A stretch of DNA of 64,000 nucleotides from Actinomycetospora sp. NBRC 106375 (GCF_030269665.1 NZ_BSTS01000011.1:186001-250000), one strand, 5' to 3'; positions 31,318 to 39,868 are shown, counted from the first letter of the stretch. Translations and numbers: made by a program. The notes: generated by a model not told the origin, from the letters alone.

Positions 31318-32523
31318 ATGACCACGACGGCACCCGCCATCCCGGTGAACCACGTCGACCCGTTCTCACCCGAGGTGCTCGAGGACCCCCTGCCGTTCCA
31401 GCACGCGCTGCGCGAGGCGGGGCCGGTGGTGCACCTGGCGCAGCACGACGTGTACGCGATGGGCCGCTACGAGCATGTCCGCGCGGCGCTGGTCGACTGG
31501 CAGCGCTTCCCGTCCGGCGCCGGTGTCGGGCTCGCGAACTGGCGCTACGAGAAGCCGTGGCGCCCGCCGAGCCTGCTGCTCGAGACCGACCCGCCCCACC
31601 ACGACGCGCCCCGTGCGGTGCTCGCCCCGATCCTGTCGCCGCGGGCGCTGCGCCGGCTGCGTGAGCAGTGGTGTACCGAGGCCGAGACCCTCGTCGACGA
31701 GGTCCTGGCGAGCGGTCCCGAGGTCGACGCCATGTCCACGCTCGCCGAGGCCTTCCCGCTGCGCGTCTTCCCCGACGCCGTCGGGATCCCCCGCGAGGGT
31801 CGCGAGCACCTGCTGCCCTACGGCGACCACCTGTTCAACGCCTTCGGCCCCGAGAACGCGCTGGTCGCGAAGGGCGCGCCGACGCTGCCCGAGCACGCGG
31901 GGTGGGTGAACGCGCAGTGCGCCCGCGACCGCCTCGCCGAGGGCGGGTTCGGCGCGCAGATCTGGGCGGCCGCCGACCGCGGTGACATCACCCCGGAGCA
32001 GGCCCCGCTCGTCGTCCGCTCGTTGCTGTCCGCCGGCGTCGACACCACGGTGCACGGGCTGGGCGCCTGCCTGTCCGCCATGGCCACCCATCCCGAGCAG
32101 TGGGCGCGGCTGCGCGCACAGCCCGGCCTGGCGCGCGTCGCCTTCGACGAGGCGGTGCGCTGGGAGTCGCCGGTGCAGACGTTCTTCCGGATCGCCGACG
32201 TCGACGTGTCCGTGGGCGGCACCGTCGTGCCCGAGGGCCGCAAGATCCTCATGTTCCTCGGCTCGGCGAACCACGACCCGCGGCGCTGGGACGCCCCGGA
32301 CGTTTTCGACCTCGACCGCGACCCCTCCGGCCACGTCGGGTTCGGCATGGGCCTGCACCAGTGCGTCGGCCAGCACGTGGCCCGCCTCGAGGCGGAGGCG
32401 CTGCTGACCGCCCTGGCTCGCCGGGTGGAGCGGATCGCACCGGCCGGGACGCCGCGCCGGCACCACAACAACACGATGCGGGGCTGGGAGTCCCTCCCGG
32501 TGCGGCTGGTGCCCGCCGTCTAG
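31318..32523 (+). CDS. Cytochrome P450, CYP199A-like (para-substituted benzoate O-demethylase)
   Basis: A 401-residue soluble P450. The oxygen-activation helix has SAGVDTTVHG, the ExxR is EAVRW, and the heme Cys lies in FGMGLHQCVGQ. Many segments (WRPPSLLLETDPPHHDAPRA, FPLRVFPDAVGIPREGREH, SPVQTFFRI, LMFLGSANHDPRRW, NNTMRGWESLPV) match, from memory, CYP199A2 and CYP199A4, which demethylate 4-methoxybenzoate and oxidise other para-substituted benzoates. Known CYP199A enzymes use a separate ferredoxin and reductase; here the gene follows a fused PDR-type reductase by eight bases. The ATG has AGGAG upstream. Confidence 0.93.
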   Translation: MTTTAPAIPVNHVDPFSPEVLEDPLPFQHALREAGPVVHLAQHDVYAMGRYEHVRAALVDWQRFPSGAGVGLANWRYEKPWRPPSLLLETDPPHHDAPRAVLAPILSPRALRRLREQWCTEAETLVDEVLASGPEVDAMSTLAEAFPLRVFPDAVGIPREGREHLLPYGDHLFNAFGPENALVAKGAPTLPEHAGWVNAQCARDRLAEGGFGAQIWAAADRGDITPEQAPLVVRSLLSAGVDTTVHGLGACLSAMATHPEQWARLRAQPGLARVAFDEAVRWESPVQTFFRIADVDVSVGGTVVPEGRKILMFLGSANHDPRRWDAPDVFDLDRDPSGHVGFGMGLHQCVGQHVARLEAEALLTALARRVERIAPAGTPRRHHNNTMRGWESLPVRLVPAV

Positions 32524-32597
32524 CGTGCCGGGGCGCCGGACCGGGAGCGCCCTGACGGCCCTGTCCTCCGGCGTCGGGGCCGGTCAGGATGGTGTCC

Positions 32598-32732
32598 ATG
32601 GACCCGGTGCACCCCGCGACCACGCCCGACGACGTCGAGACCGCCGTCGCCGCGACCCCCGAGCCCGACCCCGACATCGCGGCGCTGCACGCCGCGGAGG
32701 CGGTCGCCAACGACTACCACCCGGAGCGCTGA
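32598..32732 (+). CDS. Possible small acidic protein (44 residues)
   Basis: An ATG at 32598 (another in frame at 32589) opens a 44-residue acidic peptide ending in AEAVANDYHPER. G/C third positions are strong and the composition (Asp, Glu, Pro, Ala) is protein-like. Its end overlaps the convergent methyltransferase gene by 19 bases. I see no family; a gene is plausible but unproven. Confidence 0.4.
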   Translation: MDPVHPATTPDDVETAVAATPEPDPDIAALHAAEAVANDYHPER

Positions 32733-33520
32733 CCCCACGCCGTGATCATCGGTGACGTCGCCAGGTCGGGCACCCGCCCGTCGGCGACGTTCCGGACGTG
32801 GGTGTCGATCTCCTCGGCCGTCGCGATGCCGCCCTCGACCAGCCGCTCGCAGATGTGCTCGACCGTGGCGATCTCGAGGGTCGCGCCGGCGTCCGCGGTG
32901 ATCGGGAAGTAGGCGTCCGCGCCCACCGCCGTCAGACCCGCCGCGCGCAACCGTCGCGGCAGCGTGCGCCCGTAGGCGAGGTCGGCGCCGCGGCCGGCCA
33001 TCAGCGTGCGGAACCCGTGGCGCAGCCGGTTCGCGAGCTCCTGCTCGGGCCCGTACTCGTCGGGGCAGAGCAGCGGCTGCAGCCCCGGGTCGGCCTCCTC
33101 GACCACCAGCCACCCGCCCGGGCGCAGCGCCCCGGCCATCGCGGCCAGCGCCGCGTCCCGCCGCGGCACGTGGGTCAGCACCAGCCTGGCGTGGACGAGG
33201 TCGAGGTCGTCGGCGGGGGGTTCCTCGACGCCGACGTCGTGGCGCAGCACCCGCAGCGGCGCCCGGGGCTCCGGGTCCTCGAGCCACGACGTGTCGATGT
33301 CCGTGGCGAGCACGAGCCCGCCCGCACCGACGGCCCCGGCGAGCTCGTCCGGCACGCTGCGGCCCCCGGCGCCGACCTCCCAGCAGCGCCAGCCCGGCGC
33401 GAGGCCGCGCGCGGTGAGGTGGCGCAGCGTCGACGGGTCGAACAGCGCCGCGAGCGCGGTGAACCGGGCGCCGGCCTCGGTGCGCCGGTTGTCGAGCAGA
33501 TAGCCCTCGTCGTCGGCCAT
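32714..33520 (-). CDS. SAM-dependent class I methyltransferase
   Basis: A 268-residue Rossmann-fold methyltransferase. The SAM-binding motif I is RCWEVGAGGRSVPDEL, the acidic residue after strand 2 is in LATDIDTSW, motif IV is DLVHARLVLTHVP and the following strand is LRPGGWLVVEEADPG. The family transfers methyl groups to diverse small molecules; the C-terminal half gives no substrate clue. The ATG is at 33520. It stands alone between the P450 and the lipoprotein gene. Confidence 0.88.
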   Translation of the reverse strand: MADDEGYLLDNRRTEAGARFTALAALFDPSTLRHLTARGLAPGWRCWEVGAGGRSVPDELAGAVGAGGLVLATDIDTSWLEDPEPRAPLRVLRHDVGVEEPPADDLDLVHARLVLTHVPRRDAALAAMAGALRPGGWLVVEEADPGLQPLLCPDEYGPEQELANRLRHGFRTLMAGRGADLAYGRTLPRRLRAAGLTAVGADAYFPITADAGATLEIATVEHICERLVEGGIATAEEIDTHVRNVADGRVPDLATSPMITAWGQRSGW

Positions 33521-33589
33521 CGGGCCATCCTGGTCGGCCCGGTCCGATCCGACATCAGGTCCTCACAAGGTTCCTGACATGCTCCGCGG

Positions 33590-34648
33590 GTGATCGTCCC
33601 CGGGACCGTGTCCAGGCTCGTGGCGGCCCTGTCCACCGTGGTGGTGCTCGTGCTCGTGCTCGCGGGCGCCTGCTCCGGCGCCGGCAGCGGCCCCGGCCCC
33701 GGCTCGGGCGGCGGGTCCGCGGCGGACGCCGGCCCGGAACCCACCCGTGACGTCTACGCCCGGCCCTTCGCGTGGGACTCGATCTGGAACCTGCCGCTCG
33801 CGACGAGCGCGCAGTACCAGGAGACCGACCTGCAGATCGGCTCGCTCTACCCCGACGTCGAACCGATCTCGCTCGACCCCGACGCCCCGGTCAAGCAGCT
33901 CGACGGCGACCCCGGCGGCGCCGTGCTCGTCGATCCCGACCTCCACGCCGACGGCACCTACAACAACTGCGCGACGCTGCTGCGGGACTCCCCGGACCGG
34001 ACCACGGTCGTCCAGGGCCAGCCGCTGCGCCTCGACCGCGGGGGCGACCCCAGCTGGGAGTACGGCTGGGCCCCGGTGTCGCTGACGGGCACCGGCATCC
34101 CGGGGTGCCACGGCGGATCGGGCCTGTCGGGCATCGGCGGCACGATCCGCGAGGGCGAGCTGTCGGGAGACCAGCCGATCCGCCACGCGCTCAAGATCAG
34201 CCTGCCGTGCGACACCAGCTGCTCCCCGGCGAACGGCGGGCACCGCTGGCCGGCGAGCAAGGCCGACTCGGGCTACGAGGGCAAGTACGGCGGCGACGAC
34301 CCGGACATCGGCATGGGCACGCTGCTCGCCCTCCCGCCCGACACCGACCTCTCGGGGATCACCGACCCGGACGTCCGCAAGGTCGCCCAGGCCCTGCAGA
34401 CTTACGGCGGCTACGTCGTCGACGAGAGCGGGGGCGCGCCGGAGGGGTCCCTCGACGTGCAGTCGACCGCCGTCCGCGAGTTCCCGTCGATCGACTCGGG
34501 CGAGATGCGCGGTGTCATGAACCAGCTCGCCGCCGTCACGAACAACACCGAGGGCACGCCGGGTGGCGGCGAGCTCGGCACGCCGCGGCGCGCCCCCTGC
34601 GCGCCGGCGTTCAGCGACGGCACCGGTGGTGCGCCGCCGGGCTGCTGA
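33590..34648 (+). CDS. Secreted lipoprotein of unknown function
   Basis: A 352-residue protein with a lipoprotein signal: VSRLVAALSTVVVLVLVLAG followed by the lipobox LAGAC, Cys at about residue 28. A Gly/Ser linker follows. The mature part begins RPFAWDSIWNLPL, a phrase I have seen in uncharacterised actinobacterial exported proteins, and has several Cys pairs (LPCDTSCSP) that could form disulfides outside the cell. No catalytic motif is recognised. It starts at a GTG about 70 bases from the divergent methyltransferase start. Confidence 0.75.
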   Translation: MIVPGTVSRLVAALSTVVVLVLVLAGACSGAGSGPGPGSGGGSAADAGPEPTRDVYARPFAWDSIWNLPLATSAQYQETDLQIGSLYPDVEPISLDPDAPVKQLDGDPGGAVLVDPDLHADGTYNNCATLLRDSPDRTTVVQGQPLRLDRGGDPSWEYGWAPVSLTGTGIPGCHGGSGLSGIGGTIREGELSGDQPIRHALKISLPCDTSCSPANGGHRWPASKADSGYEGKYGGDDPDIGMGTLLALPPDTDLSGITDPDVRKVAQALQTYGGYVVDESGGAPEGSLDVQSTAVREFPSIDSGEMRGVMNQLAAVTNNTEGTPGGGELGTPRRAPCAPAFSDGTGGAPPGC

Positions 34649-34660
34649 TCCCCCGGCCCG

Positions 34661-35473
34661 TCACCGTCCGGTGAACTCCGGTGCCCGCTTCGCGAAGAAC
34701 GCCGCCACGCCTTCGACACGGTCCTCGCTGGCCACCACGCGCGCCACGGCGTCGTCGGTGTCGGCCCAGCCGCGGTTGTCGGCGTCGCGCAGCGCGGCGT
34801 CGAGCGCCTGCAGCGTCGCCTGCACGGCCACGGGCGACCGCGCGGCGACCCGGTCGGCGAGCTCGAGGGCCCGCGCCTCGGCGCGGCCGGGCTCGACGAG
34901 CTCGGTGACGAACCCGAGCTCGTGGGCCCGCTCGACCGGCAGCGGGTCCCCGGTCAGCAGCATCTGCCGGGCCACCGAGGGCGGCAGCGCGCGCGGGCCC
35001 CGGAACAGCGCGCCGCAGTTGGCGGCGAGGCCGAGCCCGACCTCGGGCAGCGCGAACCGTGCCGTGGTCGAGGCGATCACGAAGTCGCAGGCCAGCGCGA
35101 TCTCGAAGCCGCCCCCGAACGCGATGCCCTCCACGGCGGCGATCAGCGGCGTCGTCCGCCGCCGGGCGACGACGCCGTAGTTGCCGCCCCGCGGCGTCGG
35201 CGCGCCGGGACCGACGCTGATGTCGGTGCCGGCGCTGAACGCCTCCGGGCCCCCGGTGAGCACGCCGCACCGCAGCTCGGGGTCGTCGTCGAGGGTGGTC
35301 AACGCGGTGTCGAGCGCGGTCGTCATCGCGACGTCGATGGCGTTGCGCTTGTCGGTGCGCTCCATGCGCATCGCCAGGACGTGGCCCCGGCGCTCGGTCC
35401 GCAGGCGGGCGGCGACCTCGTCGGCGGTCGGCGGCGGGGGCTCGGGCCACAGGGTGCTCACTGACGGGAGCAT
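34661..35473 (-). CDS. Enoyl-CoA hydratase/isomerase family protein
   Basis: A 270-residue crotonase-fold protein. The oxyanion-hole segments are FSAGTDISVG and AFGGGFEIALACDFV; catalytic acids are the Glu of GGFEIAL and the Glu of FALPEVGLGL, both present, so hydratase activity is likely. The C-terminal helix (VASEDRVEGVAAFFAKRAPEF) is the normal family ending. An N-terminal extension of about 25 residues is Pro-rich. It is alone on this strand, convergent with the lipoprotein gene. Confidence 0.9.
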   Translation of the reverse strand: MLPSVSTLWPEPPPPTADEVAARLRTERRGHVLAMRMERTDKRNAIDVAMTTALDTALTTLDDDPELRCGVLTGGPEAFSAGTDISVGPGAPTPRGGNYGVVARRRTTPLIAAVEGIAFGGGFEIALACDFVIASTTARFALPEVGLGLAANCGALFRGPRALPPSVARQMLLTGDPLPVERAHELGFVTELVEPGRAEARALELADRVAARSPVAVQATLQALDAALRDADNRGWADTDDAVARVVASEDRVEGVAAFFAKRAPEFTGR

Positions 35474-35552
35474 GTCTCAATCCTGAACAGTTCGCGAAGG
35501 AGGTGCCGAGCGGCACCTAGTGTCACCGCGAGCTGGCGAAAGGAGACCCCCG

Positions 35553-35774
35553 GTGCCGGACACCACCACGGCCGTCGTCGACGATCCTCGGGCCGCACGT
35601 CGACGGGAGCGCGCGCAGCTCGCGCGCTACCTCGTCGAGCGCTACGCCGCGGGGGAGAGCCTCATGCGGCTCTCCGAGGACACCGGCCGGAGCTTCGGCC
35701 ACGTCCGCAAGCTCCTGCTCGACGCCGGGGTCACCCTGCGTCCCCGTGGCGGGAGCCGGCTCCGCACGACGTGA
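35553..35774 (+). CDS. Small helix-turn-helix protein
   Basis: A 73-residue protein with one HTH (YAAGESLMRLSEDTGRSFGH...VRKLLLDAGV) and a basic tail LRPRGGSRLRTT. Actinobacteria commonly carry such short HTH proteins of unknown role. The GTG at 35553 has AAAGGAG in front. It is divergent from the enoyl-CoA hydratase gene, and its last 44 bases overlap the end of the convergent helR gene. Confidence 0.8.
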   Translation: MPDTTTAVVDDPRAARRRERAQLARYLVERYAAGESLMRLSEDTGRSFGHVRKLLLDAGVTLRPRGGSRLRTT

Positions 35775-37959
35775 GCGCGGGCGCTCCCGTGAGCCCGGCG
35801 AGGGCCGGCGGGAGCGGGTCCCGGTGCAGGACCCCGAGGCGCTGGGTGGCCCGGGTCAGGGCGACGTAGAGCTCGGCCGCGCCGCGCGGGCCGTCGGCGA
35901 GGATCCGGTCCGGGTCGACGACGAGCACGGCGTCGAACTCGAGCCCCTTGGTCCCCGACGGCGTCACGGCACCCTCCGTCCCGGGCGGGCCGATCACGAC
36001 GCACGTGCCCTCCCGGGCGGCCTCGTCGCGCCGGAACTCCTCGACGGCGGCCGCGAGGTCGTCGTCGGCGACCTGCCGCGACCACGGCCGGACACCGCTC
36101 GCGCGCACCGACTCCGGCGGGCGGACGTCGGGGGCGAACTCGGCGAGCACGGCGGCCGCGACGCCCATGATCTCCGCCGGGGTCCGGTAGTTGACGGTCA
36201 GCGAGCGGTACACCCACCGGCCGGCGACGTAGCGGTCGAGCATCGCGCCCCACGAGGTCGCCCCGGCCGGTGACCGGCGCTGCGCCAGGTCGCCGACCAC
36301 CGTGAGCGACCGGCTCGGGCAGCGGCGCATCAGCACGCGCCAGTCCATCGCGGACAGCTCCTGGGCCTCGTCCACCACGACGTGGCGATAGGTCCAGTCG
36401 CGGTCGGCCGACGCCCGGTCGACGAGGTCGCGGGTGTCCCGTTCCTCGAAGCGATCGGCGAGGGCCCCGGCGTGGAGGAGGTCGTCGACGGTGACGCCGA
36501 CGTCCTCGTCCAGCTCCTCGCGGTCGAGCGTGAGGATCTCCATGACGCCCGCGGCGTACTCCGCCTCCTCCTGCCGGGAGCGGTCCGCCGCGCGGGCGGC
36601 GGCCTTCTCCGCCGCCGGGTCCGGGCCCAGCAGGTCGACGAGCTCGTCGAGCAGCGGCACGTCGGACACCGTCCAGGCGTCGCCGTCGGCCCGCCCCAGA
36701 GCGGGGTCCGCGCCCGCGGCGCGCAGGCGCTCGGGCGACGCGTAGAGCGTGGCGAGTACCGCCTCGGGGGTGAGGACCGGCCAGAGCGCGTCGAGCACGC
36801 CGGTGAACGCCTCGTTCCCCGCGAGCTCGTCGCGCAGCTCGGCGGTGAGGCCGCGCCACGCGTCCCGGTCCCGCGGCGTGAGCCACCCGCGCCCGATCCG
36901 GGCGGCGGCCCGCTCGGTGAGGACGTAGGCGACGATGTCGGCGAACACCGCGCGGGCCTCGTTGTGCGGCCGTCCGCCGGCGCGGGCCTCCTCGCGGGCC
37001 CAGGCCGCGGTCTCGCCGTCGACCCGGACGGTGACGTCCCCGATCTCGACCGGCAGCGGCTCGTCCGGCAGGCGCTGACGGTCAGCGACGGCCGCCGCGA
37101 GCACGTCGAGGATCGCGAGTGACCCCTTGGCCCGGGCGGCCTGCGGGGTGTCCTCGGCGGTGACGTGCCGGCCCGGAACGAGGTCGCCCGTCGTCGTGAA
37201 CACCACGTCGGACTCGCCCAGCGACGGCAGGACGCGCCCGATGTGGTCGAGGAACGCCGGGTTGGGCCCGACCACGAGCACGCCGTGGCGCTCCATGCGC
37301 TCGCGCTGGGTGTAGAGCAGGTAGGCGACGCGGTGCAGCGCCACGACGGTCTTCCCGGTGCCGGGCCCGCCCTCGATCACGGTGACGCCCGGGTGGTCGA
37401 GCCGGATGATCTCGTCCTGCTCGGCCTGGATGGTCGCGACGATGTCGCGCATCCCCTCGCCCCGGGGCGCGTTGACCGCCGCGAGCAGCGCGGCGTCGCC
37501 GTGCGCGCCGGCGCCCGGGCGGCCCAGCTCCTCGTCGGTGAAGGAGAGCAGCCGCCGTCCGCGCGTGTGGAACTGCCGGCGCAGGCGCAGACCCTCGGGA
37601 TGGGCGCCGGTGGCGGTGTAGAACGGCCGCGACGCCGGGGCCCGCCAGTCGAGCAGGACGGGCTCGTCGTGGTCGTCGCGCAGCCCGATCCGCCCGATGT
37701 ACGAGCGGTCCCCGTCGACGCCGTCGAGCCGGCCGAAGCACAGCCCGTCGTCCGCGACGTCGAGACGCCGCACCACCCGTGCCGACGCGCGGACCTGCAC
37801 GTCACGGTCCATGGGCGTCATGCCGTCGCCGGCCAGCGCGGTCTCGTACTCGCCCGCGGCTCGCGCGCGCTCGGCGTCGAGCCGCGCGTGGAGCCCGCCC
37901 AGGTACTCCCGTTCCGTTCGCAGTTCCTCGTCGTATCCCGCGCTGTCGTCAGGGTGCAC
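35731..37959 (-). CDS. helR: HelR: RNA polymerase recycling/rifamycin-protection ATPase (HelD family)
   Basis: A 742-residue superfamily-1 helicase-like ATPase. The N-terminus is a charged coiled coil (EELRTEREYLGGLHARLDAE...), the arm that in HelD proteins enters the polymerase secondary channel. Walker A is EGGPGTGKTVVALH, Walker B/motif II HVVVDEAQELSAMDW and motif III VVGDLAQRRSPAG, with C-terminal motifs GTKGLEFDAVLVVD and LYVALTRATQRL. HelR dislodges rifamycins and stalled polymerase from RNAP. A 19-bp inverted repeat of RAE type 58 bases upstream supports HelR over a plain UvrD-like helicase and implies induction by rifamycins. Confidence 0.88.
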   Translation of the reverse strand: MHPDDSAGYDEELRTEREYLGGLHARLDAERARAAGEYETALAGDGMTPMDRDVQVRASARVVRRLDVADDGLCFGRLDGVDGDRSYIGRIGLRDDHDEPVLLDWRAPASRPFYTATGAHPEGLRLRRQFHTRGRRLLSFTDEELGRPGAGAHGDAALLAAVNAPRGEGMRDIVATIQAEQDEIIRLDHPGVTVIEGGPGTGKTVVALHRVAYLLYTQRERMERHGVLVVGPNPAFLDHIGRVLPSLGESDVVFTTTGDLVPGRHVTAEDTPQAARAKGSLAILDVLAAAVADRQRLPDEPLPVEIGDVTVRVDGETAAWAREEARAGGRPHNEARAVFADIVAYVLTERAAARIGRGWLTPRDRDAWRGLTAELRDELAGNEAFTGVLDALWPVLTPEAVLATLYASPERLRAAGADPALGRADGDAWTVSDVPLLDELVDLLGPDPAAEKAAARAADRSRQEEAEYAAGVMEILTLDREELDEDVGVTVDDLLHAGALADRFEERDTRDLVDRASADRDWTYRHVVVDEAQELSAMDWRVLMRRCPSRSLTVVGDLAQRRSPAGATSWGAMLDRYVAGRWVYRSLTVNYRTPAEIMGVAAAVLAEFAPDVRPPESVRASGVRPWSRQVADDDLAAAVEEFRRDEAAREGTCVVIGPPGTEGAVTPSGTKGLEFDAVLVVDPDRILADGPRGAAELYVALTRATQRLGVLHRDPLPPALAGLTGAPALTSCGAGSRHGDAG

Positions 37960-38016
37960 GCGTCTCCCGATCCCGAAGCCGTTCTCGACAACGGCGGGAA
38001 TGGTCCGCCCCGACCC

Positions 38017-38035
38017 GGGTCTTGCCGCAAGACCC
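38017..38035 (-). promoter_or_regulatory. Rifamycin-associated element (RAE) upstream of helR
   Basis: A perfect 19-bp inverted repeat, GGGTCTTGC-C-GCAAGACCC, ends 58 bases before the helR ATG. Size, symmetry and the CTTGC/GCAAG core match the RAE I know from rifamycin-inducible actinobacterial genes. A TATAGC -10-like hexamer lies beside it (38043-38048, minus strand). Confidence 0.8.
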
Positions 38036-38075
38036 GTGGTCCGCTATACGTTGGACACGGCGGAAGGAGCGGCGC

Positions 38076-38975
38076 TCAGTCGCGCCCGAAGATGGCGTGC
38101 CCGTCCGCGTAGCCGAGATCCACCAGCGTCGTCCCCGGCGACTCCCGCGCCACCGCGTCCCGGATCGGCGCCGTGTCCATCGGCCGCGAGAAGCCGGGCA
38201 GCCAGTCATCGTGGTGGCACGGCACGATCGTCCGCGCGCCGAGCGCCGCGGCCTGCTCGGCCACGAAGTCGGCGGTCGTGCCCTGCACCGGCTCGCCGTC
38301 CCGGTTGCCGCGGCCGGCCACGGCGAGGATCGCGACGTCCGGGCTCTCCCCGGCGAGCACGCCGCTCCAGCAGCCGATGCTGTCCTGGAACAGCAGCGAG
38401 CCCTCCGAGGTCTCGACGACGAACACCAGCGCGCCGCCGTCGCCCCGCTCACCGAGCCGGGCCGCGGCCAGGTGGGCCTTGACGTCGTCGCCCATCGCGT
38501 CGAAGCCCGCCCACAGCGCGGCCATGCGCTCGCCGCGGTCCTGGAAGGTCAGCCCGAGCTCGCCCAGGCAGACCTCGTCGGCGGGCGGCATCGGCTGCGA
38601 CGACCACACGCACGAGTGCAGGCTCGGCAGCACGCGCACCGAGGTCGTGGCGTCGAGGGCGACGCGCTCGCCGCCGGCCACGGCGAGGAGCTGGTCCTCC
38701 GGGACGCCGGCGTCGGCGAGCACCCGCACCGACTCGTACGAGCCGACGACCCTCGCGCCGGTGCGCCGCGCGATCCGCTCGGCGCCCCACACGTGGTCGA
38801 AGTGGCTGTGGCCGACGAGGATCCAGTCGGCCTCGGTGACGTCGTCGACCCCGACGCCGCTCTGCTCCGCGTCGGGGACCCGGTCGAGGTAGGCGTCGAG
38901 GAAGACCGTCAGGCCCTCCGCCGTGCGCAGACGGAACGTCGCGCAGCCGTACCAGTCCAGTGTCGCGGTGCCCAC
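38076..38975 (-). CDS. Metallo-beta-lactamase-fold hydrolase
   Basis: A 299-residue MBL-fold protein with the dinuclear metal motif GHSHFDHVWG (HxHxDH), a further His in LPSLHSCVW and the late IVPCHHDDWLP. The N-terminus LDWYGCATFRLRTAEGLTVF is like UlaG/YtnP-type members that act on small molecules or RNA. It starts at a GTG. The long hairpins between 39044 and 39164 lie just upstream. Substrate unknown. Confidence 0.87.
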   Translation of the reverse strand: MGTATLDWYGCATFRLRTAEGLTVFLDAYLDRVPDAEQSGVGVDDVTEADWILVGHSHFDHVWGAERIARRTGARVVGSYESVRVLADAGVPEDQLLAVAGGERVALDATTSVRVLPSLHSCVWSSQPMPPADEVCLGELGLTFQDRGERMAALWAGFDAMGDDVKAHLAAARLGERGDGGALVFVVETSEGSLLFQDSIGCWSGVLAGESPDVAILAVAGRGNRDGEPVQGTTADFVAEQAAALGARTIVPCHHDDWLPGFSRPMDTAPIRDAVARESPGTTLVDLGYADGHAIFGRD

Positions 38976-39043
38976 GGCGACGAGCTTCTCGCCGTGGCTG
39001 CTCCGGTGCCAGTCCGGGCGGGGTGGTCGGGTGGGCGACGGAG

Positions 39044-39101
39044 ATCAGGAGCGCGTGGTCCACCGCGGAACGGGCCGGCGCGTCGATGGTGCGCTCCTGA
39101 T
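39044..39101. repeat. Inverted repeat, 11-bp perfect arms
   Basis: ATCAGGAGCGC (39044-39054) and its complement GCGCTCCTGAT (39091-39101) flank 36 bases. The left arm and following bases resemble a stretch at about 14670-14695. It lies between the MBL gene and a stronger hairpin; it may be structural RNA, an operator or a small intergenic repeat. Confidence 0.5.
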
Positions 39102-39113
39102 CGATCACCCACG

Positions 39114-39164
39114 GAACGAACGGCGCTCTCGCTGCTTCGGAAGCAGCGAGAGCGCCGTTCGTTC
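39114..39164 (-). terminator. 24-bp perfect hairpin, probable terminator of the membrane-protein gene
   Basis: Arms 39114-39137 and 39141-39164 are perfectly complementary over 24 bases with a 3-base CGG loop. The hairpin begins 12 bases after the end of the leftward membrane-protein gene (39176). There is no U-run, but a stem this long would be a strong barrier in either direction. Confidence 0.7.
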
Positions 39165-39175
39165 GTCATGAGGTG

Positions 39176-39739
39176 TCAGCGGCGGGCCCACCGCCACCGG
39201 CGCCGCAGCAGCACGGTCTCGGAGTCGGTCGGCCCCGCGCGCATCGAGACGACGACCGAGCGCTGGACGAGCACGACGGCGCCGATCAGCACCGCCGCCA
39301 TCGGGAGCTCGAGCAGCAGCGCGGAGAGGGCGCTGACCAGGACGTCGGAACGCTGCGCGGTGGTGGTGTCGAACCAGGCGTCGCAGACGAGCAAGGTCGC
39401 GGTGATGAGGGCGGGGTAGACGAGCGCGGGCCGGGCCCGCCAGGTCATCCAGGCCGTCATCGCCAGCCCGACCACGAGCGCGACGTCGAACCCGACCCAC
39501 GCGAGCGTCCAGTGCCGCGCCTCGTACCGGTGGGGGAGCGTGGCCGCGAGGATGCCGATCCACGGCACGAGCACGAGCGACCCGATCGCCGCGACCAGCA
39601 GGAAGCGCCGCCGTCGCCGGCCCGCGGGCAGCTCGGGGCGCGAGACGCCGCGCGCCGTCACGCGCCGGACGAGGTCCTGGCGCTCCTCGACGGACATCCG
39701 CTCGAGGTCCTCGTCGCTCCACCGCGGGGACGTGTCCAC
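39176..39739 (-). CDS. Four-helix membrane protein, unknown function
   Basis: A 187-residue protein with a charged N-terminal cytoplasmic region (WSDEDLERMSVEERQDLVRR), then about four transmembrane helices: RFLLVAAIGSLVLVPWIGIL, WTLAWVGFDVALVVGLAMTA, ALVYPALITATLLVCDAWFD and LLLELPMAAVLIGAVVLVQR. A basic cytoplasmic tail ends it. No catalytic motif; similar proteins are common and uncharacterised in actinomycetes. It starts at a GTG at 39739. Confidence 0.75.
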   Translation of the reverse strand: MDTSPRWSDEDLERMSVEERQDLVRRVTARGVSRPELPAGRRRRRFLLVAAIGSLVLVPWIGILAATLPHRYEARHWTLAWVGFDVALVVGLAMTAWMTWRARPALVYPALITATLLVCDAWFDTTTAQRSDVLVSALSALLLELPMAAVLIGAVVLVQRSVVVSMRAGPTDSETVLLRRRWRWARR

Positions 39740-39868
39740 GTGCGCAGCATGGCGGGCGGCCCGCCGGCCGGGAAGTACGCCGACGGGCGGTGACGGGTCG
39801 GGGAACACTCGGCGACGACCGGCGCGGACGGCTTCGGCGTCCGCCGCGGCGTCGGGACACTCTCCACC

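Noticed and set aside
28931-32523. Natural-product gene cluster (P450 plus FAD monooxygenase plus methyltransferase)
   Set aside because: No PKS, NRPS, terpene or RiPP core enzyme is present; the P450 is a benzoate-demethylase type and the module reads as catabolic.
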